A DNA stretch of 26,500 bases, taken from contig USAL01000014.1 of assembly GCA_900552545.1 (NCBI GenBank), forward strand, positions 1 through 26,500. Direction: 5' to 3'. A program made the translations under genes and the position numbers. The notes under the pieces are model-generated. The model was not told where the DNA came from and did not search any database. It saw only the letters and a list, made by a program, of their open reading frames with translations. Origin of the DNA: an uncultured Sutterella sp. GTDB lineage: Bacteria; Pseudomonadota; Gammaproteobacteria; Burkholderiales; Burkholderiaceae_F. Numbering within the stretch: position 1 is the stretch's first letter; every line of letters begins with the position of its first letter. Below are positions 7,952 through 15,314 of this stretch, in pieces.

Positions 7952-7957
7952 TACAAT
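7952..7957 (+). promoter_or_regulatory. Candidate -10 element upstream of rpoH
   Basis: TACAAT is one base from the TATAAT consensus and lies about 165 bases upstream of the rpoH ATG. A clear -35 is not visible at 16-18 bases (CTGGAA at 7929-7934 is the best). If it is real, the rpoH mRNA carries a long 5' leader that contains the palindrome at 7980-7993. Confidence 0.35.
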
Positions 7958-7979
7958 AGAGGGCTTCTGACGGAGGAGG

Positions 7980-7993
7980 CCCTCGGCCGAGGG
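7980..7993 (+). repeat. 14-bp GC palindrome in rpoH leader
   Basis: CCCTCGG followed at once by CCGAGGG makes a perfect palindrome, extended by a G-T wobble and a G-C pair on the outside (7979-7994, 7978-7995). It could be an operator, or fold as an RNA hairpin with a reduced loop in the rpoH leader. It lies between the candidate -10 and the start codon. Confidence 0.45.
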
Positions 7994-8124
7994 TCCTATC
8001 GCGCCGCACCCTCAAAAAGCGATCGCCGACCATTCAGCCTGCCGCACACGCAGGGCGTTTTCTCGAGTCTCGGCCTTCATCCCTATTCACCAACCGCTTC
8101 GAACGTTCCGACTTTTTTACGCGC

Positions 8125-9204
8125 ATGCACGACGACGATCAGGACATCACCGACGTCTACGACCCAGCCGAGGAAGAGGCCGATCAGGCAGTCTTGGCCG
8201 ATGCGGTCGAGGACATTGACGACGAGGAAAATGGCGTCGATACACCCCCTCGTTCGTCGTGCCGCGCGCTCAAGATGCGCGAGGCCGCGGCAGGCGCCGT
8301 TGTTCCCTACCAGAAAAGCACGCATCTGCCCGCGGTCATTCCGAAGCTGGGGGACCTCGAGGCCTACATCCATGCGGCCAATACGGCCCCGGTGCTCACG
8401 GCCGAAGAGGAGCACGACTTGGCCGTGCAGCTGCGAGACAAGGGCGACCTCAATGCCGCGCAGCAATTGATCCTGAGCCACCTGCGTCTGGTGGTGTCGG
8501 TTGCGCGCGGGTATCTGGGCTACGGACTTCCCTACGCCGACCTCATTCAGGAAGGCAACATCGGCCTCATGAAGGCGATCAAGCACTTTGATCCGGATCG
8601 CGGCGTGCGGCTCATGACCTTCTCAATTCACTGGATCCGCTCCGAGATTCAGGAATACGTGGTGCGCAACTGGCGGCTCGTGAAGCTTGCAACGACGAAG
8701 AACCAGCGCAAGCTCTTTTTCAATCTGCGCCAGATGAAAGAAAGCGACAAGACGCTCACCACGGCAGAGACGAACCGCATCGCGCAGACGCTTGACGTCA
8801 AGCCCGAGGAGGTGCGCGAGATGGAAGCGCGCATGTCGGGCGGCGACACCTCAATCGACGGCCGCAGCACCGAGGACGACGATTCGGGCAGCACCTCGAT
8901 GGCTCCGATCGACTGGCTCTCGCGCGAGGAAGACGAGCCCGAGACGATTCTCGAAGAGAAAAACCGAGAGACGATGGCGCGCGAACAGCTCGAAAAGGCC
9001 ATCGCCTCGCTCGACGAGCGAAGCCCGCGCGTGATCCGCGCCCGGTGGCTTACCGAAGGTCCCGCCGGCAGCATCACGCCCAAGACCCTGCAGGAGCTTG
9101 CCTCGGAACTTGGCGTCTCGGCCGAGCGCGTGCGCCAGATCGAAAAGAAGGCCCTGGCGAAGATGCGCGAGCAACTTGCCGCCAACAAGGACGACATCGA
9201 CTAG
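8125..9204 (+). CDS. rpoH: Heat-shock sigma factor RpoH (sigma-32)
   Basis: RpoH directs RNA polymerase to chaperone and protease genes. The protein carries the RpoH box QRKLFFNLR (194-202), which identifies this sigma subgroup. It also has region 2 from LSHLRLVVSVARGYLGYGLP (118-137) through DLIQEGNIGLMKAIKHFDP and MTFSIHWIRSEIQEYVVRNW, and a C-terminal region 4 helix-turn-helix ending GVSAERVRQIEKKALAKMRE. From the ATG at 8125 it is 359 residues, against about 280-310 in the family. The excess is an acidic N-terminus (MHDDDQDITDVYDPAEEEAD and onward). A start at the in-frame ATG at 8275 (residue 51) would give about 309 residues. Neither start has a strong Shine-Dalgarno. It follows ftsX by 247 bases and ends in its own terminator. 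Confidence 0.95.
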   Translation: MHDDDQDITDVYDPAEEEADQAVLADAVEDIDDEENGVDTPPRSSCRALKMREAAAGAVVPYQKSTHLPAVIPKLGDLEAYIHAANTAPVLTAEEEHDLAVQLRDKGDLNAAQQLILSHLRLVVSVARGYLGYGLPYADLIQEGNIGLMKAIKHFDPDRGVRLMTFSIHWIRSEIQEYVVRNWRLVKLATTKNQRKLFFNLRQMKESDKTLTTAETNRIAQTLDVKPEEVREMEARMSGGDTSIDGRSTEDDDSGSTSMAPIDWLSREEDEPETILEEKNRETMAREQLEKAIASLDERSPRVIRARWLTEGPAGSITPKTLQELASELGVSAERVRQIEKKALAKMREQLAANKDDID

Positions 9205-9229
9205 TCTGGCGCTTGAATTGGATTTTCAC

Positions 9230-9262
9230 GCCCCGCGCGAGGCGCCTGCGCGGGGCTTTGTC
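9230..9262 (+). terminator. rpoH terminator
   Basis: GCCCCGCGC (9230-9238) and GCGCGGGGC (9248-9256) form a perfect 9-bp GC stem around a 9-base loop, followed by TTTGTCTT. It lies 26 bases after the rpoH stop. Confidence 0.85.
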
Positions 9263-9328
9263 TTGTGTTTCTTTTGTTTTTGACCAACAAGACAGCGGTT
9301 TGTTTTTTATTCGTTTTCTGGTGATTTC

Positions 9329-9799
9329 ATGTTTCACGTCGTTCTCGTCAATCCGGAAATTCCGCCCAACACGGGCAACGTCATCCGGCTGTGCGCCAAC
9401 GCGGGCTGCACGCTGCATCTCATCGAGCCGCTGGGCTTTTCAATCGACGACAAGCACCTCATCCGCGCGGGGCTTGACTATCACGAGTTCACGACGATGA
9501 AGACCTACCCCGACTGGGAGGCCTTTCTTGCAACCGAAAATCCCCGGCGCGATCGCATGTTCGCGATGACGACCAAGGGCTCGTCGGTCTTTTCGAAGAT
9601 GCACTTTGAGCCCGGCGACTGGCTCGTCTTCGGCTGCGAAACGAAGGGCCTGCCCGAGGCGATCCGCGAGAGCTTTCCCATTGAGCAACGCATCCGGCTG
9701 CCGATGATGCCCAAGAACCGGTCGCTCAACTTAAGCAACGCCGTGGCGGTGACGGTGTTTGAAGCCTGGCGCCAGAACGACTACCAGGGCGGCGTCTAG
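9329..9799 (+). CDS. trmL: tRNA (cytidine/uridine-34 2'-O) methyltransferase TrmL
   Basis: TrmL is a SPOUT-class enzyme that 2'-O-methylates the wobble nucleotide of tRNA-Leu isoacceptors. The 156-residue protein matches the family in length and in its three knot motifs: NPEIPPNTGNVIRLCANAG (8-26), LVFGCETKGLPE and RLPMMPKNRSLNLSNAVAV. The minimal SPOUT size, with no extra RNA-binding domain, is what separates TrmL from the larger TrmH-type enzymes. The ATG at 9329 follows a weak GGTGA. The gene is bracketed by the rpoH terminator upstream and a bidirectional terminator shared with proB downstream, so it is probably transcribed alone. Confidence 0.93.
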   Translation: MFHVVLVNPEIPPNTGNVIRLCANAGCTLHLIEPLGFSIDDKHLIRAGLDYHEFTTMKTYPDWEAFLATENPRRDRMFAMTTKGSSVFSKMHFEPGDWLVFGCETKGLPEAIRESFPIEQRIRLPMMPKNRSLNLSNAVAVTVFEAWRQNDYQGGV

Positions 9800-9824
9800 C
9801 CCGCAAAAGCGTTGAGCATCAAAA

Positions 9825-9862
9825 GGGCCGATCCCCTCACGAAAGAGGCATCGGCCTTTTTG
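9825..9862. terminator. Bidirectional terminator between trmL and proB
   Basis: GGCCGAT (9826-9832) pairs with ATCGGCC (9850-9856), with an inner CCTC/GAGG stem (9835-9838 with 9845-9848). AAAA precedes it and TTTTT follows it, so it can terminate both convergent genes. Confidence 0.85.
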
Positions 9863-9910
9863 TTGTTTCCTGTTTTTAGCGGGCCCTGCAACCCGGGCGA
9901 AAAGCCCTTG

Positions 9911-11056
9911 CTAGACGCGCACGAGCTCCTGCTTTACGAGCATCACGAGGTTGTCGCGATGAATCGCCTCGGGCAGCGGCGCATACCCCAGAATCGACTC
10001 GAGCTCCTCGGTGTGGCGCCCCGCGATGCGGCGCAATTCCGATGAGGAATAGTTCACCAACCCGCGCGCGAGCTCTTCGCCATCGGGCGTCAAGCACGTC
10101 ACCACGTCGCCGCGCACGAATTCGCCGATCACGGCGCGAATACCTACGGGCAGAAGGCTCGTCTTGTGCTCAAGAAGGGCGCGGGCCGCCCCCGCATCGA
10201 GAAGCACCGAGCCCTGGCTTCGCAATTGGTCGGCCAGCCACATCGCGCGGGCATGCAGCGGCGCGTGCGTGGCGTTGAGCTGCGTGCCGATCAGTTCACC
10301 TGCAGCCAACCGCACGAGCACATCCTTTTCTCGGCCCGAGGCGATCACGGTGGCCGCGCCGCTTCGCGCGGCGCGCTTGGCGGCAAGCACCTTGGTGATC
10401 ATGCCGCCCTTGGAAAGGGAACTTGCCGCGCCTCCCGCCATCTGTTCGAGGGCCGGGTCGCCTGCGGTCGCAACGGCAACAAAGCGCGCGCCCGGGTTCT
10501 TTCGCGGATCGGCCGAATACAGGCCCTGCTGATCGGTGAGGATCACGAGCACGTCGGCTTCGATCAAGTTCGTCACAAGCGAGGCGAGCGTGTCGTTGTC
10601 GCCCACCTTGATTTCATCGGTCACCACCGTGTCGTTTTCATTGATGATGGGGACCACCCCGAGGGAGAGCAGTTCGCTTACCGTGTCGCGGGCGTTGAGA
10701 TAGCGCTCGCGGTTTGAAAGGTCGGCGTGCGTCAGGAGAATCTGCGCGGTCTTGATGCCGTGGCGCGCAAAGCTCGTTTCATAGGCCTGCACAAGGCCCA
10801 TCTGTCCCACGGCGGCCGCTGCCTGCACTTCGCAGATGCGCGCCGGGCGCTTCTCCCAGCCCAGACGCAACACGCCTTCGGCCACGGCGCCCGAGCTCAC
10901 CAGAATCACTTCCTTGCCCGCATGTTGCAGCGCGGCGATCTGTCCGGCCCAACGCTCGATGGCGTCGCGATCGAGCCCTCTGCCGTCGTTTGTGACAAGC
11001 GCACTGCCTACCTTGACGACCACGCGGCGCGCCTGCGCCACTGCACTCTGAGTCAT
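9911..11056 (-). CDS. proB: Glutamate 5-kinase ProB
   Basis: ProB phosphorylates the gamma-carboxyl of glutamate, the first step of proline synthesis. The amino-acid-kinase domain begins RRVVVKVGSALVTNDGRGLD and contains LVSSGAVAEG, LNARDTVSELL, VVPIINENDTV and EIKVGDNDTLASLV. The C-terminal PUA-type domain includes SLLPVGIRAVIGEFVRGDVV and SSSELRRIAGRHTEELESIL. Length is 381 residues from the ATG at 11054-11056; the frame is open further up to 11158, but family similarity begins here. An AAGGA lies 12 bases upstream. The in-frame ATG four codons earlier sits too close to it, so the start is uncertain by a few residues. No proA is visible nearby. Upstream is obg, separated by a large hairpin that may limit read-through. 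Confidence 0.94.
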   Translation of the reverse strand: MTQSAVAQARRVVVKVGSALVTNDGRGLDRDAIERWAGQIAALQHAGKEVILVSSGAVAEGVLRLGWEKRPARICEVQAAAAVGQMGLVQAYETSFARHGIKTAQILLTHADLSNRERYLNARDTVSELLSLGVVPIINENDTVVTDEIKVGDNDTLASLVTNLIEADVLVILTDQQGLYSADPRKNPGARFVAVATAGDPALEQMAGGAASSLSKGGMITKVLAAKRAARSGAATVIASGREKDVLVRLAAGELIGTQLNATHAPLHARAMWLADQLRSQGSVLLDAGAARALLEHKTSLLPVGIRAVIGEFVRGDVVTCLTPDGEELARGLVNYSSSELRRIAGRHTEELESILGYAPLPEAIHRDNLVMLVKQELVRV

Positions 11057-11107
11057 GATCGGCCCCATTTCCTTCGGATTCTCTTTACGTTGATCAATGC
11101 TTGCACG

Positions 11108-11170
11108 AAAAAAAGGAGACGCGCCCGCGCTTTCAAAACCGGGTTTGAAGCGCCTCACACCTCCTTTTCC
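11108..11170 (-). terminator. Composite hairpin between obg and proB
   Basis: An outer stem AAAAGGAG (11111-11118) / CTCCTTTT (11161-11168) encloses an inner stem, GCGCTT-T-CAAA (11127-11137) pairing with TTTGAAGCGC (11144-11153) with one bulged T. Read on the minus strand, the outer stem ends in a run of T, so it resembles a terminator or attenuator after obg and about 50 bases before proB. Confidence 0.6.
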
Positions 11171-11196
11171 GTGCGGGTTTCTTCTTTGCTGACCGC

Positions 11197-12312
11197 CTAT
11201 GCCTTGGGCTCGTCCTCGGATTCGGAAGCCATGTCGACTTCGCCGCGGTCCTCGGCAAAGCGCACGTCGCGCTCGGCGTCTTCGACCGCGTGCGCTGCCG
11301 CGCGCATCTGGCCCAGCGTCTCGGCGATCGCCTTGACGATCTCGGCGGTGCCCTCGCGGGTCGCGGCGCTCATAACGAAAAGCGGCCGGTCGCCCGCAAG
11401 CTCGCGGCGGTAGGTTTCAATCAGTTCCGCGCGCTCTTCCTCAGGCACGAGGTCGATCTTGTTGAGCACGATCCAGCGCGGCTTTTCTTCAAGCGCCTCG
11501 TCGTACTTGCCGAGTTCCGCAACAAGGGCCCGCGCCTGCGCGATCGGATCAATCGAGTCGTCCAACGGCGCGCAGTCGATGATGTGCAGCAGGAGACTCG
11601 TGCGCGACAGATGCCGCAGGAAGAGGTGTCCCAGGCCCGCGCCTTCGCTAGCGCCTTCGATCAGACCGGGAATGTCGGCCACCACGAAGCTCTGCTCGGG
11701 ACCCACGCGCACGACGCCCAGGTGCGGATGCAGCGTCGTGAAGGGATAGTCGGCGATCTTGGGACGGGCGTTCGAAACGGCCGTAATGAAGGTCGACTTG
11801 CCCGCGTTGGGCATGCCGAGAAGTCCGACGTCGGCCAAGACCTTCAACTCGAGCTTCAACGCTCGGTACTGTCCGGGCTCGCCCGGCGTGAACTGACGCG
11901 GCGCACGGTTGATGCTCGTCTTGAAGTGCAGGTTGCCGAGGCCGCCCTTGCCGCCCGCGGCAAGAAGCTTCTTGTCGCCGTGGTGCGTGAGGTCGGCCAC
12001 CGTCTCGCCCGTCGTCTCATCGACGATGAGCGTACCCACCGGCATTCTCAGCACAATGTCCGAGCCGCCCGCGCCGAAGCAGTCGGCGCCGCGCCCGTTT
12101 TCACCGTTGGGCGCAAAGAACTTGCGCGTATAGCGGTAGTCCATGAGCGTGTTGATGTTGCGGTCGGCAACCGCATACACGCTGCCGCCGCGGCCGCCGT
12201 CGCCGCCGTCGGGGCCGCCCTTGGGAATGAACTTCTCACGGCGAAAACTCGCCGCTCCGTTGCCGCCCTTTCCGCCCTGGACTTCAATGCGGGCTTCGTC
12301 AACGAATTTCAC
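11197..12312 (-). CDS. obg: Ribosome-assembly GTPase Obg/CgtA
   Basis: Obg is an essential GTPase that binds the 50S precursor and links ribosome assembly to growth state and ppGpp. The 371-residue protein has the glycine-rich Obg fold at 1-158 (GGKGGNGAASFRREKFIPKG, GGPDGGDGGRGGSV, GGKGGLGN), then the G domain with GMPNAGKS (166-173), FTT (191-193), DIPG (213-216), NKID (284-287) and SAAT (315-318). An acidic tail (about 341-371) closes it. The start is GTG at 12310-12312, because MKFVDEARIEVQGG is the family N-terminus and AGGAGA sits 7 bases upstream. It is third in rplU-rpmA-obg, a nearly universal bacterial order. Confidence 0.96.
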   Translation of the reverse strand: MKFVDEARIEVQGGKGGNGAASFRREKFIPKGGPDGGDGGRGGSVYAVADRNINTLMDYRYTRKFFAPNGENGRGADCFGAGGSDIVLRMPVGTLIVDETTGETVADLTHHGDKKLLAAGGKGGLGNLHFKTSINRAPRQFTPGEPGQYRALKLELKVLADVGLLGMPNAGKSTFITAVSNARPKIADYPFTTLHPHLGVVRVGPEQSFVVADIPGLIEGASEGAGLGHLFLRHLSRTSLLLHIIDCAPLDDSIDPIAQARALVAELGKYDEALEEKPRWIVLNKIDLVPEEERAELIETYRRELAGDRPLFVMSAATREGTAEIVKAIAETLGQMRAAAHAVEDAERDVRFAEDRGEVDMASESEDEPKA

Positions 12313-12634
12313 GTCGTGCTCTCCTAGATCTCGGGAATGCTTCGGGAATGCGCACCAATGGAAAAACGCGATCCCCGAAAGAAAAATTCTGCCACATCCG
12401 GCAAGGCCGGATGCCAATGTTCAAGCGGCCGAAGGTGCCCGAAAAAGGGGCACACCAGCCGCCAATCAAAAAAACAAGCAAAGAACGACAAAGCCCTGCG
12501 CCGGAACTACTCCCGTGCAGGGCTTTGCAATGAACCTTTCGGTCCTCGGACGGCGCCTCAAGCGCTCTGCTTGCCGTTGGCAAGCGGCCTTCTAGAGGCA
12601 GGCCGTCGGAAGGATTCGGTCGGTGCCTTCGAAA
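12313..12634 (-). other. Intergenic region rpmA-obg
   Basis: 322 bases without a gene. It holds the strong terminator at 12490-12528, a perfect 8-bp hairpin CATCCGGC-AAG-GCCGGATG (12395-12413) followed on the minus strand by AGAATTTTTC, and the obg Shine-Dalgarno. The second hairpin may be a further terminator or a leader structure for obg. No clear -35/-10 pair for obg was found. Confidence 0.5.
12486..12530 (-). terminator. Terminator after rpmA
   Basis: CAAAGCCCTGC (12490-12500) and GCAGGGCTTTG (12518-12528) form a perfect 11-bp stem with a 17-base loop. On the minus strand it is followed by T-rich sequence (TCGTTCTTTGCTTG and then seven T). It lies about 105 bases beyond the rpmA stop, before obg. 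Confidence 0.75.
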
Positions 12635-12898
12635 TTAGCCGGCGACCGGAACCACCTTGACGAACTGGTGGTTGCGCGGGCCCTTCACTTCGAAGGTGAC
12701 GAGGCCGTCAACCTTCGCAAAGAGGGTGTGGTCGCGGCCCATGCCGACGTTGTCGCCAGCGTGGAACTGCGTGCCGCGCTGACGCACGATGATGCCGCCA
12801 GCGTTGATCATTGCATTGCCGAAAACCTTGACGCCCAGACGCTTGGCCTGAGAATCACGACCGTTGCGGGTGGAACCGCCACCTTTCTTGTGTGCCAT
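12635..12898 (-). CDS. rpmA: 50S ribosomal protein L27
   Basis: L27 is a small basic large-subunit protein whose flexible N-terminus reaches the peptidyl-transferase centre. The 87-residue product begins MAHKKGGGSTRNGRDSQAKR and contains GGIIVRQRGTQFHAGDNVG, both family hallmarks. The N-terminal tail needs no protease processing of the Firmicutes kind, because it starts directly with AHKK. AGGAAG lies 8 bases before the ATG. It is 33 bases downstream of rplU and almost certainly co-transcribed with it. Confidence 0.97.
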   Translation of the reverse strand: MAHKKGGGSTRNGRDSQAKRLGVKVFGNAMINAGGIIVRQRGTQFHAGDNVGMGRDHTLFAKVDGLVTFEVKGPRNHQFVKVVPVAG

Positions 12899-12931
12899 TT
12901 GCTTTTCTTCCTAATAGCTGACGTTTCTCAA

Positions 12932-13243
12932 TTAAGCCTGGATCTTGGTGATCTTGAGCTCGGTGTAGTTCTGGCGATGGCCGGCGCTCTTCATGGAGTG
13001 CTTGCGGCGGCGGAACTTGAAGATGCGAACCTTGTCGTGGCGGCCGTGGTGGGTGACGGTAGCCGTCACGCTGGCGCCTGCAACGATCGGGGTGCCGACC
13101 TTGAGACCTTCTTCGGTGCTCACGAGCAGCACTTCGTTGAGAACGACTTCAGCGCCTTCGGCGGCGTCGATCGTTTCAACCTTGAGGAATTCACCTTCGG
13201 CAACGCGGTACTGCTTGCCGCCGGTCTTGATAATTGCGTACAT
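12932..13243 (-). CDS. rplU: 50S ribosomal protein L21
   Basis: L21 binds 23S rRNA in the large subunit. The 103-residue sequence begins MYAIIKTGGKQYRVAEGEF and ends with the conserved basic segment around FKFRRRKHSMKSAGHRQNYT, then ELKITKIQA. The frame is open to 13303, but the ATG at 13241-13243 is the family start and has GAGG seven bases upstream. It is the first gene of rplU-rpmA-obg and has a near-consensus sigma70 promoter about 150 bases upstream. Confidence 0.97.
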   Translation of the reverse strand: MYAIIKTGGKQYRVAEGEFLKVETIDAAEGAEVVLNEVLLVSTEEGLKVGTPIVAGASVTATVTHHGRHDKVRIFKFRRRKHSMKSAGHRQNYTELKITKIQA

Positions 13244-13396
13244 GGATAACCTCGCCGTTTCGCTCCCAGATTGAACCGGTTGACGAAACCTTTTTGTTTT
13301 CAAACAGAAATGCGGGCTGTGCTCCGCTCACCGGAAAGCCCGAATCGAGCAAATTAGGCACGCGCGCACCCCTTTCCCTGCGTAGGAAAGACGGCG
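13244..13396 (-). promoter_or_regulatory. rplU mRNA leader
   Basis: About 150 bases lie between the predicted transcription start and the rplU ATG. On the mRNA, GGGCTTTCC (from 13332-13340) and the AGCCC made from 13315-13319 could close a hairpin over the GGTGAGCGGAGC stretch. A long leader before a ribosomal-protein operon suggests feedback control, but no known leader family was recognised. Confidence 0.35.
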
Positions 13397-13425
13397 ATTA
13401 TGGCACGACCGGGCGTCGGTGTCAA
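13397..13425 (-). promoter_or_regulatory. Sigma70 promoter of rplU-rpmA operon
   Basis: Read on the minus strand: TTGACA (13420-13425), a 17-base spacer, and CATAAT (13397-13402). The -35 is a perfect consensus match and the -10 differs at one base. The predicted start is near 13390. Confidence 0.85.
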
Positions 13426-13495
13426 CGAAAAAACGGAAATTTTCGCTGTAAAAACAAGCCTCTTGTTCGTATCCCTCGCCCGCTGAAAACGAAAA

Positions 13496-13543
13496 CGTCC
13501 TTTTTCGCCGAAGGCGGAGGGTGCCGTCCTGCAAAAAAGGACG
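13496..13543. terminator. Bidirectional hairpin upstream of the rplU promoter
   Basis: CGTCCTTTTT (13496-13505) pairs perfectly with AAAAAGGACG (13534-13543), and an inner CGCC-GAA-GGCG hairpin sits at 13506-13516. It lies between the glpD terminator and the rplU promoter and probably insulates the ribosomal operon from upstream read-through. Confidence 0.55.
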
Positions 13544-13556
13544 CTTGAGACGTCGT

Positions 13557-13585
13557 AAAAGGCGGGAAAACAGGAAAGGCCCGCC
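13557..13585 (-). terminator. glpD terminator
   Basis: CCCGCC (13580-13585) and GGCGGG (13561-13566) form a stem which on the minus strand is followed by TTTT (13557-13560). It begins a few bases after the glpD stop. Confidence 0.7.
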
Positions 13586-13590
13586 CTCTC

Positions 13591-15120
13591 TTATTCAGCC
13601 TTGCGGCTGCTGCGACGCCGACGTCCTGCCGTCGGACGGCGCATGAGGTCTTCGATGATGCTCGTCACAAGGGGCACGAGCTCGTCGGCCAACGCGGCAT
13701 CGAGCTCGCCGATGCGCAGGCGACGGTAAAGGATGTCCTGCACCGTAATCGCCCCGGTGGTGTTGACCATCAGGGTGATGAAGCGCGTGAGCGCCGCAAT
13801 CCCTGCGGCCGTCTGCGGCACACCGTTTTCAAGGAGATCGCGCTGCAGCGACTCCTGATCAATGCGGCCCTGCTCGATCAAGGGAAGCGAGCGCGTCATG
13901 CAGCCGCTTCGCGGCACAAGGCGCATCTGCTGGGCGGTGCGAAGTCCAAGTTCAGCCATCGCGCGATAAAGCGTCCAGTTGCCGCCAGCGATCGTGAGCA
14001 TGTTTCCGAATTCGGGAACGACGGCGTAGGAGCGCGTCATGTTGGCCGTGCTGCCCTTGCGAAGCCCCGCGCGGCGCCCTTCAAAAAGAGGCCGCAGGCC
14101 GGCAAAGCTCGCCTTGACGTCCTCGCGCCGGATCTGGCGCGTGAGGAAACTGTTGGCGCGTGCAATGAGATAGTCGATCTCGTCGCCCGTGGGCTGCGGA
14201 TCAAAGGGAGCCTGTCCCTGCTCGATTTCGGTCGTGCCGATCACAAGCCGCCCCTGCCAGGGGATGCAGAAAAGCTCGCGGCCGCCGCGACGGCGCGGCG
14301 CCACCATGGCGTTGCCGGTGGGAAGAAACGAGCGGTCGACCACGATGTGCGTGCCGCGGGCAACGCGCACCAAGGGCGAGACCTCGACGTCGACCAGACG
14401 GCGGATGGTGTCGACCCACACGCCCGTACAGTTGAAGATCGCCTTGGCGCTCACCTCAAAGCGGTTGCCCCCGATCTTGTCTTCGACCATCACGCTCGTG
14501 ATGCGCCGTCCGTCGGTCTTCATGTCGACCACCGGCGCGTAGTTGAGCGCAAGCGCGCCGTAGGAGACGGCCGTGCGCAAAAGCGCAATGCCAAGCCCCG
14601 CGTCGTCAAACTGCGCGTCCGAATAGGCAAAGGCCGCCTTGAGGCCCTTTCTGACGATCCCCGGGAGCTGCCCCATGGCTCCGACGCGGCCAATGGCCGC
14701 CACGCCGTGAAGGCCCCGGCCGCCCGAGCTCATCAGGTTGTAGAGACCGAGCCCTAAGCCGATGCAGGCCACCTTGAGATAGCTGTAGCAGGGAACGATG
14801 AAGGTCTGCGCCCGCACGGTCTGCGGGGCGTTTTGCAGCAGCAGCCGGCGCTCAAAAAGCGACTCGCGGATGCGCGGCCACTGCAGGGGATTGCCGAGGT
14901 GGCGCACGCCGCCGTGAATGAGCTTGGTCGAGCGCGACGAGGTTCCGGCACAGAAGTCCTGCGATTCGAGCACCAGCACGGAAAGGCCGCGGCTGGCCGC
15001 ATCAACGGCTACGCCGAGACCGGTGGCGCCGCCGCCGATGACCACAACGTCAAAGTCCTTTTGGGACTGAAGCTGCTTGATCACCTCGTCGCGTCGCCAG
15101 TTCTTGAGCTTCGTGTCCAT
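13591..15120 (-). CDS. glpD: FAD-dependent glycerol-3-phosphate dehydrogenase
   Basis: This enzyme oxidises glycerol-3-phosphate to dihydroxyacetone phosphate at the inner membrane and passes electrons to quinone. The 509-residue protein has the dinucleotide fold VVVIGGGATGLGVAVDAASRG (GGGATG at 29-34), then ESQDFCAGTSSRSTKLIHGG (52-71), NCTGVW (230-235), the ATP/FAD-proximal IGTTE (294-298), AGLRPL (340-345) and a DAO C-terminal domain. A normally conserved GGKxTxYR reads GGNWTLYR (379-386), so Asn381 stands where Lys is usual. The tail is a basic RRRRRSSRKAE. The ATG at 15118-15120 follows GAGG by about 10 bases; the frame is open to 15162. No glpK, glpF or glpR is seen nearby. A glpA-like or other glycerol-phosphate oxidoreductase is the alternative. 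Confidence 0.88.
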   Translation of the reverse strand: MDTKLKNWRRDEVIKQLQSQKDFDVVVIGGGATGLGVAVDAASRGLSVLVLESQDFCAGTSSRSTKLIHGGVRHLGNPLQWPRIRESLFERRLLLQNAPQTVRAQTFIVPCYSYLKVACIGLGLGLYNLMSSGGRGLHGVAAIGRVGAMGQLPGIVRKGLKAAFAYSDAQFDDAGLGIALLRTAVSYGALALNYAPVVDMKTDGRRITSVMVEDKIGGNRFEVSAKAIFNCTGVWVDTIRRLVDVEVSPLVRVARGTHIVVDRSFLPTGNAMVAPRRRGGRELFCIPWQGRLVIGTTEIEQGQAPFDPQPTGDEIDYLIARANSFLTRQIRREDVKASFAGLRPLFEGRRAGLRKGSTANMTRSYAVVPEFGNMLTIAGGNWTLYRAMAELGLRTAQQMRLVPRSGCMTRSLPLIEQGRIDQESLQRDLLENGVPQTAAGIAALTRFITLMVNTTGAITVQDILYRRLRIGELDAALADELVPLVTSIIEDLMRRPTAGRRRRSSRKAE

Positions 15121-15274
15121 GTCGTGTGAACCTCGCTGGTTTGTTCCCTTTTGCCGCTGCAAAAGATGGGGCGAAAAGATTGCTTGGGCTCCTTCGCATC
15201 AACCCCACATCAGGGACTTGATAGCGGCGAAGGACGCCTGCGCCCGAAGACGCTTTAGTTTAGACCGCAGAGCA

Positions 15275-15307
15275 CTTGCGCGGCGCGATAGCCTCCGGCC
15301 GCGCAAG
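15275..15307 (-). repeat. 10-bp stem hairpin between the RF-repeat gene and glpD
   Basis: CTTGCGCGGC (15275-15284) and GCCGCGCAAG (15298-15307) are perfect reverse complements with a 13-base loop. No T run follows on the minus strand, so it is either a terminator lacking a U tract or an mRNA processing or stability element in the glpD upstream region. Confidence 0.5.
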
Positions 15308-15314
15308 GTCCGGC

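Noticed and set aside
11057..11158. Longer N-terminus for ProB
   Set aside because: The frame is open to 11158, but the extra 34 residues run through the obg terminator hairpin and show no family similarity.
12398..12420. A sigma54-like TGGCA...TTGC on the minus strand upstream of obg
   Set aside because: The GG-to-GC distance is one base longer than the strict -24/-12 spacing, and the bases are explained by the perfect hairpin at 12395-12413.
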